Source: Altererythrobacter sp. B11 (GTDB lineage: Bacteria; Pseudomonadota; Alphaproteobacteria; Sphingomonadales; Sphingomonadaceae). Taken from it: a stretch of DNA of 64,000 nt. Every line of letters begins with the position of its first letter. Position 1 is the stretch's first letter. The DNA is taken from NCBI RefSeq assembly GCF_003569745.1, contig NZ_AP018498.1, forward strand, positions 248,001 through 312,000, written 5' to 3'. The position numbers and the translations under genes are program-made. The notes beneath the pieces were generated by a model. The model did not search any database. It was not told where the DNA came from and saw only the letters and a program-made list of their open reading frames with translations. Below are positions 18,433 to 27,996 of this stretch, piece after piece.

Positions 18433-18451
18433 GATGTAATTCGGTTACATC
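18433..18451. promoter_or_regulatory. Inverted repeat upstream of the TonB receptor
   Basis: GATGTAA-TTCGG-TTACATC, a perfect 7-5-7 inverted repeat, lies in the 156-bp gap between the LigW-like stop and the TonB start, about 128 bp before the TonB ATG. It has no T-run, so an operator is more likely than a terminator. Confidence 0.45.
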
Positions 18452-18461
18452 GGGTGTTGCA

Positions 18462-19601
18462 TCAACGGCCGCCCGGCAGGCGGAACAGCGCGCGCGCGTT
18501 GTCTTCCATCAGCATCTTCTTTTCCTCGGGCGTGATGCGCAGCCGGTCATAGACGGCCACCTCGTCGCTCGATTGCTGATAGGGATAGTCCATGGCGTAG
18601 AGTACGCGTTCGGGCCCCATCACCTCCATGCAGAACTTGATCGCCGGCTCCCACCCCACGCCGCTGGTGGTGATCCAGATATTGTGATGGAAATAATGGC
18701 TTACCGGATGCTGCAGCTTCACCGGCTCCTGCCCGCCGCGCAGGCCGGCGCGGTTATCCGCATTCCCCTGCATCCAGTCGAAGCGGTAGAGATGCAGCGG
18801 CATGCATTCGCCCAGATGGCCGATCACCAGCTTGAGCCGCGGGAAGCGGTCGAAGGCGCCGGAGAAGATCAGCCCCATGGTGTGCAGCCACACGTCATGC
18901 GGAAACCCGCCCAGCGCGCCGAAGAAGCCGCGCGTCTCGTAATGCGGCGCGTTGAAGGGCGCGGTGGGGTGGATGTAGAGCGGCGCGTCATGCGCCTCCA
19001 GCGCTTCCAGAATCGGCCAGTATTCGCGCTCGTCGATATAGCGGCCCTGGAAATGCGAATTGAGCACGGCGCCGTTGAGCTTGAGGTCCGTCATCGCCCG
19101 CTCGATCTCGCGCACGGAGCCGGTAACATCGCGCGGGTCGAAGGCTGCGAGCGCCGAGAAGCGATCGGGATGGCGGCGGCAGGCATCGGCGGCGATGTCG
19201 TTCGCCTCGCGCGACAGCGGCGTGCCTTCGCCCGGGCGCACCACCTGCACCCCCGGTGCGGTTAGCAGCAGCAATTGCCGGTCGATGCCGAATTCATCCA
19301 TGTGGGACAGGCGCAGATCGCCCAGATCCTGCAACATGTCCTGCAGGCCCTTCATCCGCGCGAACAGGCCGGCCATGCGCAGCGAATCGTCCCCCGGGGC
19401 CTCCCCGCTCTGGAGATAATCCAGTTGCGCCTTCACCAGCGCGGGGAAGGTCCAGGCTTCCTCGGTCGCGATCCGCTTATAGGGCGCGTTGCGATCGATG
19501 TGGCCGGCGCGTGGTGCCAGCCCCTCCCGCGTGCGGAGGCTGTAATCCTCGGCGAAATGGCCTTTCAGCCCTGCTTCGCTGCCATCGGGAAGTTTGGGCA
19601 T
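18462..19601 (-). CDS. LigW-like amidohydrolase (5-carboxyvanillate / resorcylate decarboxylase family)
   Basis: 379 aa. Key blocks match those recalled for SYK-6 LigW: RIATEEAW, HMDEFGIDRQ, LTAPGVQ, NSHFQGRYIDE, LYIHPTAPF, VIGHLGE, WEPAIKFC and VLYAMDYPYQ. They supply the Glu, His, His and Asp of the Mn2+/Zn2+ site. LigW non-oxidatively decarboxylates 5-carboxyvanillate to vanillate in the biphenyl branch of lignin degradation; gamma-resorcylate decarboxylases are close relatives. About 40 extra N-terminal residues precede RIATEEA, and GAGG supports the ATG at 19601. It is 35 bp after the NTF2-like gene and upstream of a TonB receptor. Confidence 0.82.
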   Translation of the reverse strand: MPKLPDGSEAGLKGHFAEDYSLRTREGLAPRAGHIDRNAPYKRIATEEAWTFPALVKAQLDYLQSGEAPGDDSLRMAGLFARMKGLQDMLQDLGDLRLSHMDEFGIDRQLLLLTAPGVQVVRPGEGTPLSREANDIAADACRRHPDRFSALAAFDPRDVTGSVREIERAMTDLKLNGAVLNSHFQGRYIDEREYWPILEALEAHDAPLYIHPTAPFNAPHYETRGFFGALGGFPHDVWLHTMGLIFSGAFDRFPRLKLVIGHLGECMPLHLYRFDWMQGNADNRAGLRGGQEPVKLQHPVSHYFHHNIWITTSGVGWEPAIKFCMEVMGPERVLYAMDYPYQQSSDEVAVYDRLRITPEEKKMLMEDNARALFRLPGGR

Positions 19602-19636
19602 GCTGACCTCGCTGTGCCGGAATTAGGGGAAGCGTA

Positions 19637-20335
19637 TCAGGCCTTTTGCTGCCCGGCGAGCAATGCGCCGAAGCGGGGGTGGGCAAAATGCATCGGCACA
19701 TCGTGGCGATAGGGCCAGGTCTTGCGGATTTCCTCCGCCGGCAGCAGGCGGTCCGGCCCCACCGGATCTTCCGGATAGAGCTTCTCGGCCGGCTGCAGAT
19801 GGCTGGTCGTGTGGGCCCAGCCATCCTCGTAATTGCCCTGCCACTGCATCTTGTAGTCCAGCCGCTGGATCTTCCAGACGCCGTTTTCGCGCACGTAATC
19901 GTTTTCGTAGATGCCGGCTTCCATGAACTGCTGCGGCATGAATTCCTCGCGCGTGTCCTGGAAATCGTCGTGCCAGCCGCCGAACAGCAGGCCGCGGAAG
20001 CGGCCCTTGGCGCTCTGCCGGTCTGGCGCCACGGTGATGATATCCTGCATCTGGAAGTGGTCGAGCAGCAGCCCGTCGACCGGGCCAGGGCGGCCGCCGG
20101 TGAAACGCCCGGCGATCCAGTCGCCATAGAGCCGCTTCACGCCCGCATGGCCGACATACTCGCCGGAGAGGAACACGACCACGCCGTCTTCCGCGAACAG
20201 CTCGGCCACATCCTCCGGCCGGTTGAAATCTATGTAATAGCCATAGGCCCAGTGCAGGCGGCGGATGGCGTTGATGTCTTCCAGCTCGCCAACCCGGTGT
20301 TCCAGATTGGCAAGGCGGCTTTCGACATCGCTCAT
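19637..20335 (-). CDS. NTF2-like / SnoaL-fold protein
   Basis: 232 aa. An N-terminal helix (ESRLANLEHRVGELEDINAIRRLHWAYG) leads into a SnoaL-like cone: YYIDFNRPEDVAELFAEDGVV, GHAGVKRLY, then YENDYVRENGVWKIQRLDYK. Sphingomonads use proteins of this fold as lignin-dimer lyases (LdpA/LsdE-type, removing formaldehyde from diarylpropane or phenylcoumaran side chains). Context with a LigW-like decarboxylase, a LigD-like SDR and a TonB receptor makes that attractive, but the active-site residues cannot be verified here. GGGAGAG precedes the ATG. It is first in an operon with the LigW-like gene and divergent from the SDR across only 64 bp. Confidence 0.72.
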   Translation of the reverse strand: MSDVESRLANLEHRVGELEDINAIRRLHWAYGYYIDFNRPEDVAELFAEDGVVVFLSGEYVGHAGVKRLYGDWIAGRFTGGRPGPVDGLLLDHFQMQDIITVAPDRQSAKGRFRGLLFGGWHDDFQDTREEFMPQQFMEAGIYENDYVRENGVWKIQRLDYKMQWQGNYEDGWAHTTSHLQPAEKLYPEDPVGPDRLLPAEEIRKTWPYRHDVPMHFAHPRFGALLAGQQKA

Positions 20336-20399
20336 ATTCGACTCTCCCGGTTTTCTTGTATGCGGTCCTAACGATCGATAATGTTTTGGCGAGAGGAAA

Positions 20400-21344
20400 G
20401 TGGCTGAAATGAACGAGAATCAAGGCAGCAGGCCATGGGAAGGGCGCGTGGCGTTCATCACCGGCGCGGTGACGGGAATCGGCCTGGGCGTGGCGCAGGC
20501 CTTCGCCGATGCGGGCATGCGGCTGGCGCTCAGCTACCGCAATGAGGATGACCGGGCGCGCACCGCCGAATGGTTCGCGGGCAAGGGCTACGAACAGCCG
20601 CTGTTCCTGAAGCTGGACGTGACGGACCGGGAAAGCTTCGCCCAGGCGGCACAGCGCGTGGTCGACCATTTCGACGAAGTGCATGTGCTGGTGAACAATG
20701 CCGGCGTTTCCGTCTTCGGTCCCACGGACGAGGCGACCTATGACGATTACGACTGGATCATGGGGGTCAATTTCGGCGGCGTGGTGAACGGGCTCGTCTC
20801 CTTCCTGCCGAGGATCAAGGCCAGCAGCGGGCGGCGCCATGTGGTCAACGTCGCCAGCATGGCGGCCTTCCTGCCGGGCCCCCAGGCGGGCATCTACACG
20901 GCCAGCAAATTCGCGGTGCGCGGGCTGACGGAGAGCCTGCGCTACAATCTCGCGCCGCACGGCATCGGCTGCTCGCTGTGCTGCCCCGCCCTCACCCGCA
21001 CCAATGCCTGGGCCAGCGCGACCAAGCGGCCGGAACAGTTCAGCGGCAGCGGCTTCGCTCCCGCGCGGGAGGGGGAGCTGGAACAGTTCGGCACCGCCTT
21101 CGAGGAAGGGATGGACCCCTATGAAGTGGGCAGCAAGATCCTCGCCGGCATGACCGAGCAGCGCGGGCTCATCCTCACCCACCCGGAACACGGCCCGGAT
21201 TTCGAGGAAATCCACGAGAAGATGATGGCGGCCCTGCCGCAGGAAGAGGCGCCGGCCGGGCGGCTGCGGATCGAGCAGCTGCGGCGCGACGCGATGAAGG
21301 CGGCCGAAGAGGGGCTGGTGATCAAGCTCGACGACCTCACCTGA
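20400..21344 (+). CDS. SDR of the LigD/LigL/LigN-like C-alpha dehydrogenase type
   Basis: 314 aa. Cofactor loop TGAVTGIG, NNAG, catalytic serine in NVASMA and YTASK. The segment VFGPTDEATYDDYDWIMGVNFGGVVNGLVSFLPRI closely resembles SYK-6 LigL and LigD, the dehydrogenases that oxidise the alpha-hydroxyl of arylglycerol-beta-aryl ethers. The long C-terminal extension (about 60 residues after the core, ending with LRIEQLRRDAMKAAEEG) is also like that group. Either GTG 20400 (close to GAGAGGAAA) or ATG 20409 could be the start. A dienelactone hydrolase follows 87 bp later. Substrate assignment is inference. Confidence 0.82.
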   Translation: MAEMNENQGSRPWEGRVAFITGAVTGIGLGVAQAFADAGMRLALSYRNEDDRARTAEWFAGKGYEQPLFLKLDVTDRESFAQAAQRVVDHFDEVHVLVNNAGVSVFGPTDEATYDDYDWIMGVNFGGVVNGLVSFLPRIKASSGRRHVVNVASMAAFLPGPQAGIYTASKFAVRGLTESLRYNLAPHGIGCSLCCPALTRTNAWASATKRPEQFSGSGFAPAREGELEQFGTAFEEGMDPYEVGSKILAGMTEQRGLILTHPEHGPDFEEIHEKMMAALPQEEAPAGRLRIEQLRRDAMKAAEEGLVIKLDDLT

Positions 21345-21431
21345 ACCGACCCGCACGGCGTCACCGCCGCTGTTGCGCGAATCCCGCCCTGCGCTATCGT
21401 GCCGGGCGGGAGAGACGCAAGGAGGCTGCCA

Positions 21432-22292
21432 ATGTGTGACGAACAGCAACTGGCCCGGATGGGCCGCCTCAATCGCCGCGAATTCGCCGCCATGGGGGCC
21501 ATCGCCGGGCTCGCCGCCTGCGCACCGATGGACAGCGCGCAGGCGCAGCAGGCGGGGCTGGCCGAACAGGCCGTGAAATTCCCCACGCCGCTGGGCACGA
21601 TGGACGCCTTCTTCGTCCATCCGGCCGAAGGCAGCCATCCTGCGGTGATCATATGGCCCGACATCGCCGGCCTGCGGGACGCCTTCAAGATGATGGGGCG
21701 GCGGCTGGCGGAAGAAGGATTTGCAGTGCTGGTGCTAAACCCTTTCTACCAGGATGCACCGGCCCCGCAATTTGCCGATTTTGAGGATTTTCGCGAGAAC
21801 GGCGGCTTCCAGAAGGTCGGCCCCTGGATGCAGAAGAACACGCCCGATGCCGTGGCGAAGACGGCGCAGGCGGCGGTTTCCTGGCTCGATCAGCAGGCTG
21901 CGGTGGACACCGCCCGCGGCATCGGCACGCAAGGCTATTGCATGGGCGGCCCCTTCACCGTGCGCACCGCCGCCGCCGTTCCTTCCCGCGTGAAGGCCGC
22001 CGCCAGCTTCCATGGCGGCGGGCTGGTGGGCGAAGGGCCCGATGCTCCGGTGAACCTCATCGACGACACGCAGGCGAGCTTCCTGTTCGCCATCGCGCAG
22101 AATGACGATGCGAAGAGCCCGGGGGACAAGGATGCCCTGCGCAAGGCGGCCGAAGCGGCGGGCCGGCCGGCCACCGTGGAAGTGTTCCCCGGCGATCACG
22201 GCTGGACCGTGGTGGATTCCCCCGTTTACGCCAAGGAACCGGCTGAGCGCGCGTGGACAGAATTGCTGGAACTTTACCGCCGCGCACTGTGA
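21432..22292 (+). CDS. Dienelactone hydrolase family protein with Tat-type lipoprotein signal
   Basis: 286 aa. The N-terminus has a twin-arginine motif (LNRREFAAMG, residues 13-22), a hydrophobic stretch and a lipobox LAAC (Cys30), suggesting Tat export and lipid anchoring. The hydrolase domain has the cysteine nucleophile in GYCMGG (about residue 169), aspartate in AQNDDAKS and histidine in GDHGW, the DLH triad. Known DLHs hydrolyse dienelactones in chlorocatechol pathways and are cytoplasmic, so an exported form probably acts on another ester or lactone. AAGGAGG at 21419-21425 fixes the ATG at 21432. It is downstream of the LigD-like SDR. Confidence 0.86.
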   Translation: MCDEQQLARMGRLNRREFAAMGAIAGLAACAPMDSAQAQQAGLAEQAVKFPTPLGTMDAFFVHPAEGSHPAVIIWPDIAGLRDAFKMMGRRLAEEGFAVLVLNPFYQDAPAPQFADFEDFRENGGFQKVGPWMQKNTPDAVAKTAQAAVSWLDQQAAVDTARGIGTQGYCMGGPFTVRTAAAVPSRVKAAASFHGGGLVGEGPDAPVNLIDDTQASFLFAIAQNDDAKSPGDKDALRKAAEAAGRPATVEVFPGDHGWTVVDSPVYAKEPAERAWTELLELYRRAL

Positions 22293-22459
22293 GTAGCGAG
22301 CTGCCGGGGCGAGAACATTCACGCCCCGGCAAAGCTCCGCCGCGCCGAATAGAAGTCAACCTGCCGACAATCCGGAGCGATTCAACGGCTTTTCTCTACA
22401 ATACTAGGAACTGCTCTCCACCTCAGTCGTGAACAGGCAACCACTGACGGAGAGAGATT

Positions 22460-22903
22460 ATGAAACTCGCAGCTATTACAGCCTCTTGCCTGCTGCTGGG
22501 CAGCACCGCCGCCTTCGCGCAGGCCGCACCCGATGCCACCACGCCGCCGCCCGGCGCCACGCAGCCTGGCTCCGACCCCGCGGCCCCGGCCCCGACCACC
22601 TCCGATCCAGCCACGACTTCCGCGGCACCGAGCGCCGGGGCGAGTGCTACGGCGCCGAGCAGCTTCTCGCAGGACCAGATCGATGGTTTCGGCCAGGCCT
22701 ATGTGAAGATCCAGGATGTCACCGCCGACACGACCATGGATCAGACGCAGAAGCAGACGGCCATGGTGCAGGCAGTGACGGAGTCGGGCATCGACCCGCA
22801 GACCTTCAACGCCATCGCCGAAAAGATGCAGTCCGATCCGGCGCTGCATGAAAAGGTTCAGCTGGCGGTTGCCAATGCACAGGGTAGCACCAGCAACCAG
22901 TAA
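22460..22903 (+). CDS. Secreted DUF4168-like protein
   Basis: 147 aa. A signal peptide (MKLAAITASCLLLGSTAAFA) is followed by a low-complexity Pro/Ala/Thr linker to about residue 68. A helical domain then shows FSQDQIDGFGQAYVKIQDV, KQTAMVQAVTESGIDPQTFNAIAEKM and a polar tail, matching the DUF4168 pattern of periplasmic helical proteins of unknown function. GGAGAGAGATT precedes the ATG. It is monocistronic, closed by a terminator at 22912-22939. Confidence 0.75.
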   Translation: MKLAAITASCLLLGSTAAFAQAAPDATTPPPGATQPGSDPAAPAPTTSDPATTSAAPSAGASATAPSSFSQDQIDGFGQAYVKIQDVTADTTMDQTQKQTAMVQAVTESGIDPQTFNAIAEKMQSDPALHEKVQLAVANAQGSTSNQ

Positions 22904-22911
22904 CGTCCCGC

Positions 22912-22939
22912 CCGGCCCCGCGCGCAATCGCGGGGCCGG
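22912..22939 (+). terminator. Intrinsic terminator after the DUF4168-like gene
   Basis: CCGGCCCCGCG and CGCGGGGCCGG form an 11-bp stem with a 6-nt loop, followed by ATCTTTCATTC. It begins 9 bp after the stop codon. Confidence 0.85.
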
Positions 22940-22948
22940 ATCTTTCAT

Positions 22949-23752
22949 TCACGCGAACCAGTAACAGCTCGCCCGCATTTCCATGCTGACCCGCGGCGGG
23001 CAATCTTCCGGCGCCAGCGGATTGTCGAAGGCCACATGCGGGATGCACTGCGCCCGCGCCGGATCGCTCTCGCTGGTCTTGAAGATGATCGCTTCATCGG
23101 GCGTCATGTCGCTGAACCACATCCAGCGATGCCCGGGATGATGCGCTACCACATAGCCTTCGAAGCTGAATTCGGGTGCGCCGCCCGGCGGATCGAAGAT
23201 CGCATCTGCCTCGATCATCTCCGGCCCGGCCACGCTGCGCGCATCACATAGTGCCAGCGGCACATCCTGCGGCGCGCCGCTGATCGCCCGCCACACATTG
23301 TATTGCGCGCTGCGAGCAATCGCCCGCCCCTCCGGCGCCGTCTGCTGGCGGAACTGCACCCCCGTGGGGGCCGAAACGTCCACATGGGCGAAGCGGGCCG
23401 GATGTGAATTGTCGCTGCTGCCCGTCTTCCCGCTCTTTTCGGAGAAGCGCAGGATACCGCGCGGGCTGACCGCCACGGCGTCGCAGCCGGTCACCTGCTT
23501 CAACAGTGCCTCGATCTCGGCGAGGTGGATCTGCTCGATCTGCTGCGGGTCGGCGAAGTCCGCCACTTCGGTGCGATGCCGCACCAGCACGCAGCCTTCC
23601 ACATCGAGCGAGGTTTCCTGCCCGCGCATGTCAGCGATCGGCATCTCTGCGGGAGCGAGCACGATCGTGTCCTTCTCATGCGCATTGGCATAATAGCGGG
23701 GCCGCTCACCCGTATCGCGCACATAGGCGATATCCGCCCGCAGCTCGCTCAT
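22949..23752 (-). CDS. CmcJ/NvfI-like putative oxidoreductase or hydroxylase
   Basis: 267 aa. Recognisable family blocks are GRAIARSAQYNVWRAISG, PLALCDARSV, FSFEGYVVAHHPGHRWMWFSDMTPDEAIIFKTSES and AFDNP, shared with CmcJ (cephamycin) and fungal NvfI-type proteins; the reaction of bacterial members is uncertain. The ATG at 23752 overlaps the TGA of the upstream aldo/keto reductase as ATGA, so the two are translationally coupled. The open frame extends further upstream, but that part is antisense. It seems to be the last gene of the long transcript starting before ligJ. Confidence 0.75.
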   Translation of the reverse strand: MSELRADIAYVRDTGERPRYYANAHEKDTIVLAPAEMPIADMRGQETSLDVEGCVLVRHRTEVADFADPQQIEQIHLAEIEALLKQVTGCDAVAVSPRGILRFSEKSGKTGSSDNSHPARFAHVDVSAPTGVQFRQQTAPEGRAIARSAQYNVWRAISGAPQDVPLALCDARSVAGPEMIEADAIFDPPGGAPEFSFEGYVVAHHPGHRWMWFSDMTPDEAIIFKTSESDPARAQCIPHVAFDNPLAPEDCPPRVSMEMRASCYWFA

Positions 23753-24741
23753 GCCGTTTCGAAGTCCTCTGTGTCGATCGTCGGCCGGATCGCATCGTGA
23801 TACCGATGGCCGGATACGGTCTGGTGGTTGATGATCTTGCCGGCTTCCTCCAGGATCGCCTCGTCCACCTGCAGATTGCCGGCGTTGAAGTTGTCTTCCA
23901 GGTGGCGCAGGTTGGTGGTGCCGGGGATCACATGCACATTGTCCCCGCGCGACAGCACCCAGGCGAGCGAAAGCTGCGCCGGCGTCACCCCGGCCCGGGC
24001 GGCCAACGCATCGAACCGGTCGATCAGCTTGAGGTTGTGCGGCCAGTTCTCGGCATTGAAGCGCGGCATGTTGCGGCGCAGATCCTTCTCTTCCAGCGTC
24101 GAGGGATCGCGCAATTCGCCGCCCAGTGCGCCGCGCGCCACGGGGCTGAAGGCGACGAAGGCGATGCCCAGTTCCTTGCAGGTATCGAGCACGCCCAGTT
24201 CGACGTTGCGGGTCCACAGCGAATATTCGGTCTGCACCGCGCCCACCGGGTGAACGTCATGCGCTTCGCGAATGTGATCGCTGGACCATTCGGACACGCC
24301 ATAGGCGCCGATCTTTCCGGCTTCGATCGCCTTCGCCAGCGCCCCCACCGCATCCGCAATCGGCACCTTGGGATCGAAGCGGTGCATGTAATAGAGATCG
24401 ATGTGATCGGTGCCGAGCAGGTCCAGGCTCTTGTCGATATCCTCGGTGATATGGGCGGGGCTGCAATCGATCCCGCGCTTGGGGCCATCGACGATGATGC
24501 CTGTCTTGGAGGCGAGGAAGAACTCGTTCCGGCGGCCCTTCAGCGCTTCCCCGATCAGCGCCTCGTTCTTGCCGGCGCCATAGATGCGCGCCGTGTCGAG
24601 GTGATTGTAACCCAGGTCCAGCGCGCGGTTGAGGAAGGCGACGCAATCCTCATGCCCGGGCGGCGTGCCATAGGCCCATGACAGGTTCATGCAGCCAAGG
24701 CCGACGGGATGAAGCGCTGTTCCGGCGATCGAACGGGTCAT
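23749..24741 (-). CDS. Aldo/keto reductase
   Basis: 330 aa. The AKR tetrad is visible: Asp49 and Tyr54 in HLDTARIYGAG, Lys79 in ASKTG and His120 in YYMHRFDPK; the NADPH-binding end has VIPGTTNLRHLEDN. It reduces aldehydes or ketones, probably an aromatic or phenylpropanoid carbonyl here, though the substrate is unknown. The start at ATG 24741 has AGGAGA upstream. It overlaps the next gene by 4 bp and lies 84 bp after a small unknown gene. Confidence 0.88.
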   Translation of the reverse strand: MTRSIAGTALHPVGLGCMNLSWAYGTPPGHEDCVAFLNRALDLGYNHLDTARIYGAGKNEALIGEALKGRRNEFFLASKTGIIVDGPKRGIDCSPAHITEDIDKSLDLLGTDHIDLYYMHRFDPKVPIADAVGALAKAIEAGKIGAYGVSEWSSDHIREAHDVHPVGAVQTEYSLWTRNVELGVLDTCKELGIAFVAFSPVARGALGGELRDPSTLEEKDLRRNMPRFNAENWPHNLKLIDRFDALAARAGVTPAQLSLAWVLSRGDNVHVIPGTTNLRHLEDNFNAGNLQVDEAILEEAGKIINHQTVSGHRYHDAIRPTIDTEDFETA

Positions 24742-24825
24742 GGGTCTCCTGACATGGTTTGGGCCCGGGGCAGCGTGCAACCCGGGCAAGTGGGCACTGG
24801 CATGGCGATCGGCCGCCCTTGGGCG

Positions 24826-25200
24826 TCAGACTCGCAGCTCCGCCAGCGAGTTGCGCGCCCACAGGTAGAAATCGCCCTGCACCTTCGCAAGCTCGTTCAC
24901 GGAGCGGCGATAGCCCTGCGCGTCTGCCTCGATGGCCGGGGGGCGCCACTGCGCCTGATGCTCCGCCAGCTTCTTGCGGACCAGGAAGAACCGGTCCTCG
25001 AAGGCTTCGGCCAGCTGCGGATCGGCGAGCAGCCGCCGGTCGATGCGTATGGCGGCGAGGATCTCGGCCACGAGCGTGGCAAAGCGGGTGCGCAGGCGGA
25101 CGATTTCGCGCACCGCCTGCGCCTCGCCCCGCGCCAGCGCGCCGAGCATTTGCCGATGCGTGGCTTCCGCATCGGCCAAAAGGCCGTCGAGTCCGACCAT
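24826..25200 (-). CDS. Hypothetical helical protein, 124 aa
   Basis: I do not recognise this family. With the ATG at 25200, placed by AGGGG 5 bp upstream, the product is 124 residues, almost entirely helical and rich in Arg, Ala, Leu and Glu. It has no signal peptide, membrane segment, cysteine cluster or obvious motif; it ends QGDFYLWARNSLAELRV. It lies between ligC and an aldo/keto reductase on the same strand with gaps of 86 and 84 bp, so it is likely co-transcribed with the protocatechuate genes. Confidence 0.6.
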   Translation of the reverse strand: MVGLDGLLADAEATHRQMLGALARGEAQAVREIVRLRTRFATLVAEILAAIRIDRRLLADPQLAEAFEDRFFLVRKKLAEHQAQWRPPAIEADAQGYRRSVNELAKVQGDFYLWARNSLAELRV

Positions 25201-25286
25201 GACATCCCCTCTGCTTATCTTTTCCGGGGCGGACACTCGCTTGGCGCGCCGCCCCGGTCAAGTGACTCAGGGATGGCAGGCTGCGA

Positions 25287-26246
25287 TCAGGACCAGCCGT
25301 CCTGCGCTTCCAGGCTGGCAGCCAGTTCGCCGATCACGCGGTAGCAATCGAGCACCGAAGCGACCGAGGAATTCGGCTCCCGCCCTTCGCGGATCGCGGC
25401 CACGAATTCGCGGTCCTGCAATTCGATGCCATTGTTCGACACCGCCACGCCCGAAAGGTCGATCGGCTCTTCCTTGCCGGTCACCAGATCGTCGTAGCGC
25501 GCGATATAGGTCGCCGTGTCGCCGATATAGCGGAAGAAGGTGCCCAGCGGCCCGTCATTGTTGAACGACAGCGCCAGGGTGAGGATCTGCCCGGCTTCGG
25601 TCTTGAGCTGGATGGACATGTCCATCGCAATGCCCAGATCCGGATGGCGCGGCCCCTGGATCGCATTGGCGGTGATCACCTTGCTGCCGGTCATGTACTG
25701 GAAGATGTCGATCGTGTGGGCGCTGTGGTGCCACAGCAGGTGGTCGGTCCAGCTCCGCGGCTGGCCCTTGGCGTTCATGTTCTTGCGGCGGAAGAAGAAG
25801 GTTTCCACGTCCATCGCCTGGATATTGAATTCGCCGGCATCGATCCGGTTCTTCACGAACTGGTGGCTCGGGTTGAAGCGGCGGGTGTGGCCCACCATGC
25901 AGACCAGCCCGGTTTCCTTCTGCTTGGCCGCCACGGCTTCGGCATCGGCCCAGCTGTCGGACAGCGGGATTTCCACCTGCACATGCTTGCCGGCTTCCAT
26001 GCACTGGATCGCCTGTTCGGCATGCATCTGCGTGGGGGTGCAGAGGATCACCGCGTCCACATCGTCGCGCTCCAGCGCTTCGGAAAGCTCCGTGCCGGAA
26101 TGGCCGGCGCCGTATTTGGCGGCCACTTCGGCGGCCTGCTCCGCGCGGCGCGAGATGATCGAGGTGATTTCGACGCCGTCGATATTCTTGAGGCCGTCGA
26201 GGTGCTTTTCGCCAAATGCTCCGGCGCCTGCGAGTGCGATGCGCAT
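25287..26246 (-). CDS. ligC: LigC, 4-carboxy-2-hydroxymuconate-6-semialdehyde dehydrogenase
   Basis: Oxidises the LigAB product (as its hemiacetal) to 2-pyrone-4,6-dicarboxylate with NADP+. The 319-aa protein is of the GFO/IDH/MocA type: Rossmann motif AGAGAFGEKHLDGL at residues 6-19 and CTPTQMHAEQAI, then the lyase-like domain with VGHTRRFNPSHQFV, FFRRKNMNAKG and WTDHLLWHHSAHT. These match SYK-6 LigC nearly throughout. ATG 26246 has AGGAGA upstream; an alternative GTG/TTG extension is unnecessary. It lies 127 bp after ligB, with a GC hairpin between. Confidence 0.95.
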   Translation of the reverse strand: MRIALAGAGAFGEKHLDGLKNIDGVEITSIISRRAEQAAEVAAKYGAGHSGTELSEALERDDVDAVILCTPTQMHAEQAIQCMEAGKHVQVEIPLSDSWADAEAVAAKQKETGLVCMVGHTRRFNPSHQFVKNRIDAGEFNIQAMDVETFFFRRKNMNAKGQPRSWTDHLLWHHSAHTIDIFQYMTGSKVITANAIQGPRHPDLGIAMDMSIQLKTEAGQILTLALSFNNDGPLGTFFRYIGDTATYIARYDDLVTGKEEPIDLSGVAVSNNGIELQDREFVAAIREGREPNSSVASVLDCYRVIGELAASLEAQDGWS

Positions 26247-26338
26247 GCTTTTCTCCTGTGTTGCCATTGTTCCCGGCAGCTTGCGTCCGGGATCCGTTTC
26301 ATCCGGCGCGCCGTGGGGGCGCGGGCCGGCAAAGGGGT

Positions 26339-26366
26339 GGGGCGGCCCGCGCGATGCGGCCGCCCC
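26339..26366 (-). other. GC-rich hairpin between ligB and ligC
   Basis: GGGGCGGCC (26339-26347) pairs with GGCCGCCCC (26358-26366). It starts 8 bp after the ligB stop on the minus strand but is followed by CCACCCCTTT, without a clean T-run. It could dampen transcription or stabilise the ligAB message rather than terminate fully. Confidence 0.45.
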
Positions 26367-26373
26367 GGCGCCG

Positions 26374-27681
<1,308 letters not shown>

Positions 27682-27685
<4 letters not shown>

Positions 27686-27996
27686 TGCTCTTTCCATTCG
27701 TAGGTCAGCGGCGCCTCGCGAAAGGCGAAGCGGTCGATATGCCGTTCGATGACGCCGCGCATATGCACATTGCGTTCGTGATCGCCCGTGGTGAGCGTGA
27801 TGGCGATGCCGCCGGGCCGCGCCGTCATCACCGCATTCTCCAGGTCGGAGAAGGGGAACACGCCCATGCCGTCGCCTTCGTCATAGCTGGTCGCCATCTT
27901 GTGGCTCCAGTGCTTGACCAGCTGCTGGATATAACGCTCCGGCTTCTCGCAGGGCGCGAAGCCCGTGGCGGTGGAGGCGGCTCCGCCCTCGCTCAC
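27682..27996 (-). CDS. DUF2218 family protein
   Basis: 104 aa. Matches the DUF2218 pattern: YIQQLVKHWSHKM, then LENAVMTARPGGIAITLTTGDHERNVHMRGVIERHIDRFAFREAP. DUF2218 proteins are small and soluble; their function is unknown, though some occur near iron-uptake genes. It starts with a GTG at 27996 overlapping the ligJ TGA (GTGA) and ends overlapping the ligA ATG (ATGA). Double translational coupling inside the ring-cleavage operon suggests a role tied to the pathway, for example supporting the Fe(II) enzyme LigAB, but that is inference. Confidence 0.85.

Noticed and set aside
25224-25257. CCGGGGCGG/CCGCCCCGG hairpin after ligC as terminator
   Set aside because: On the minus strand it is followed by an A-run, not a T-run, and has a 16-nt loop, so I did not call it a terminator.
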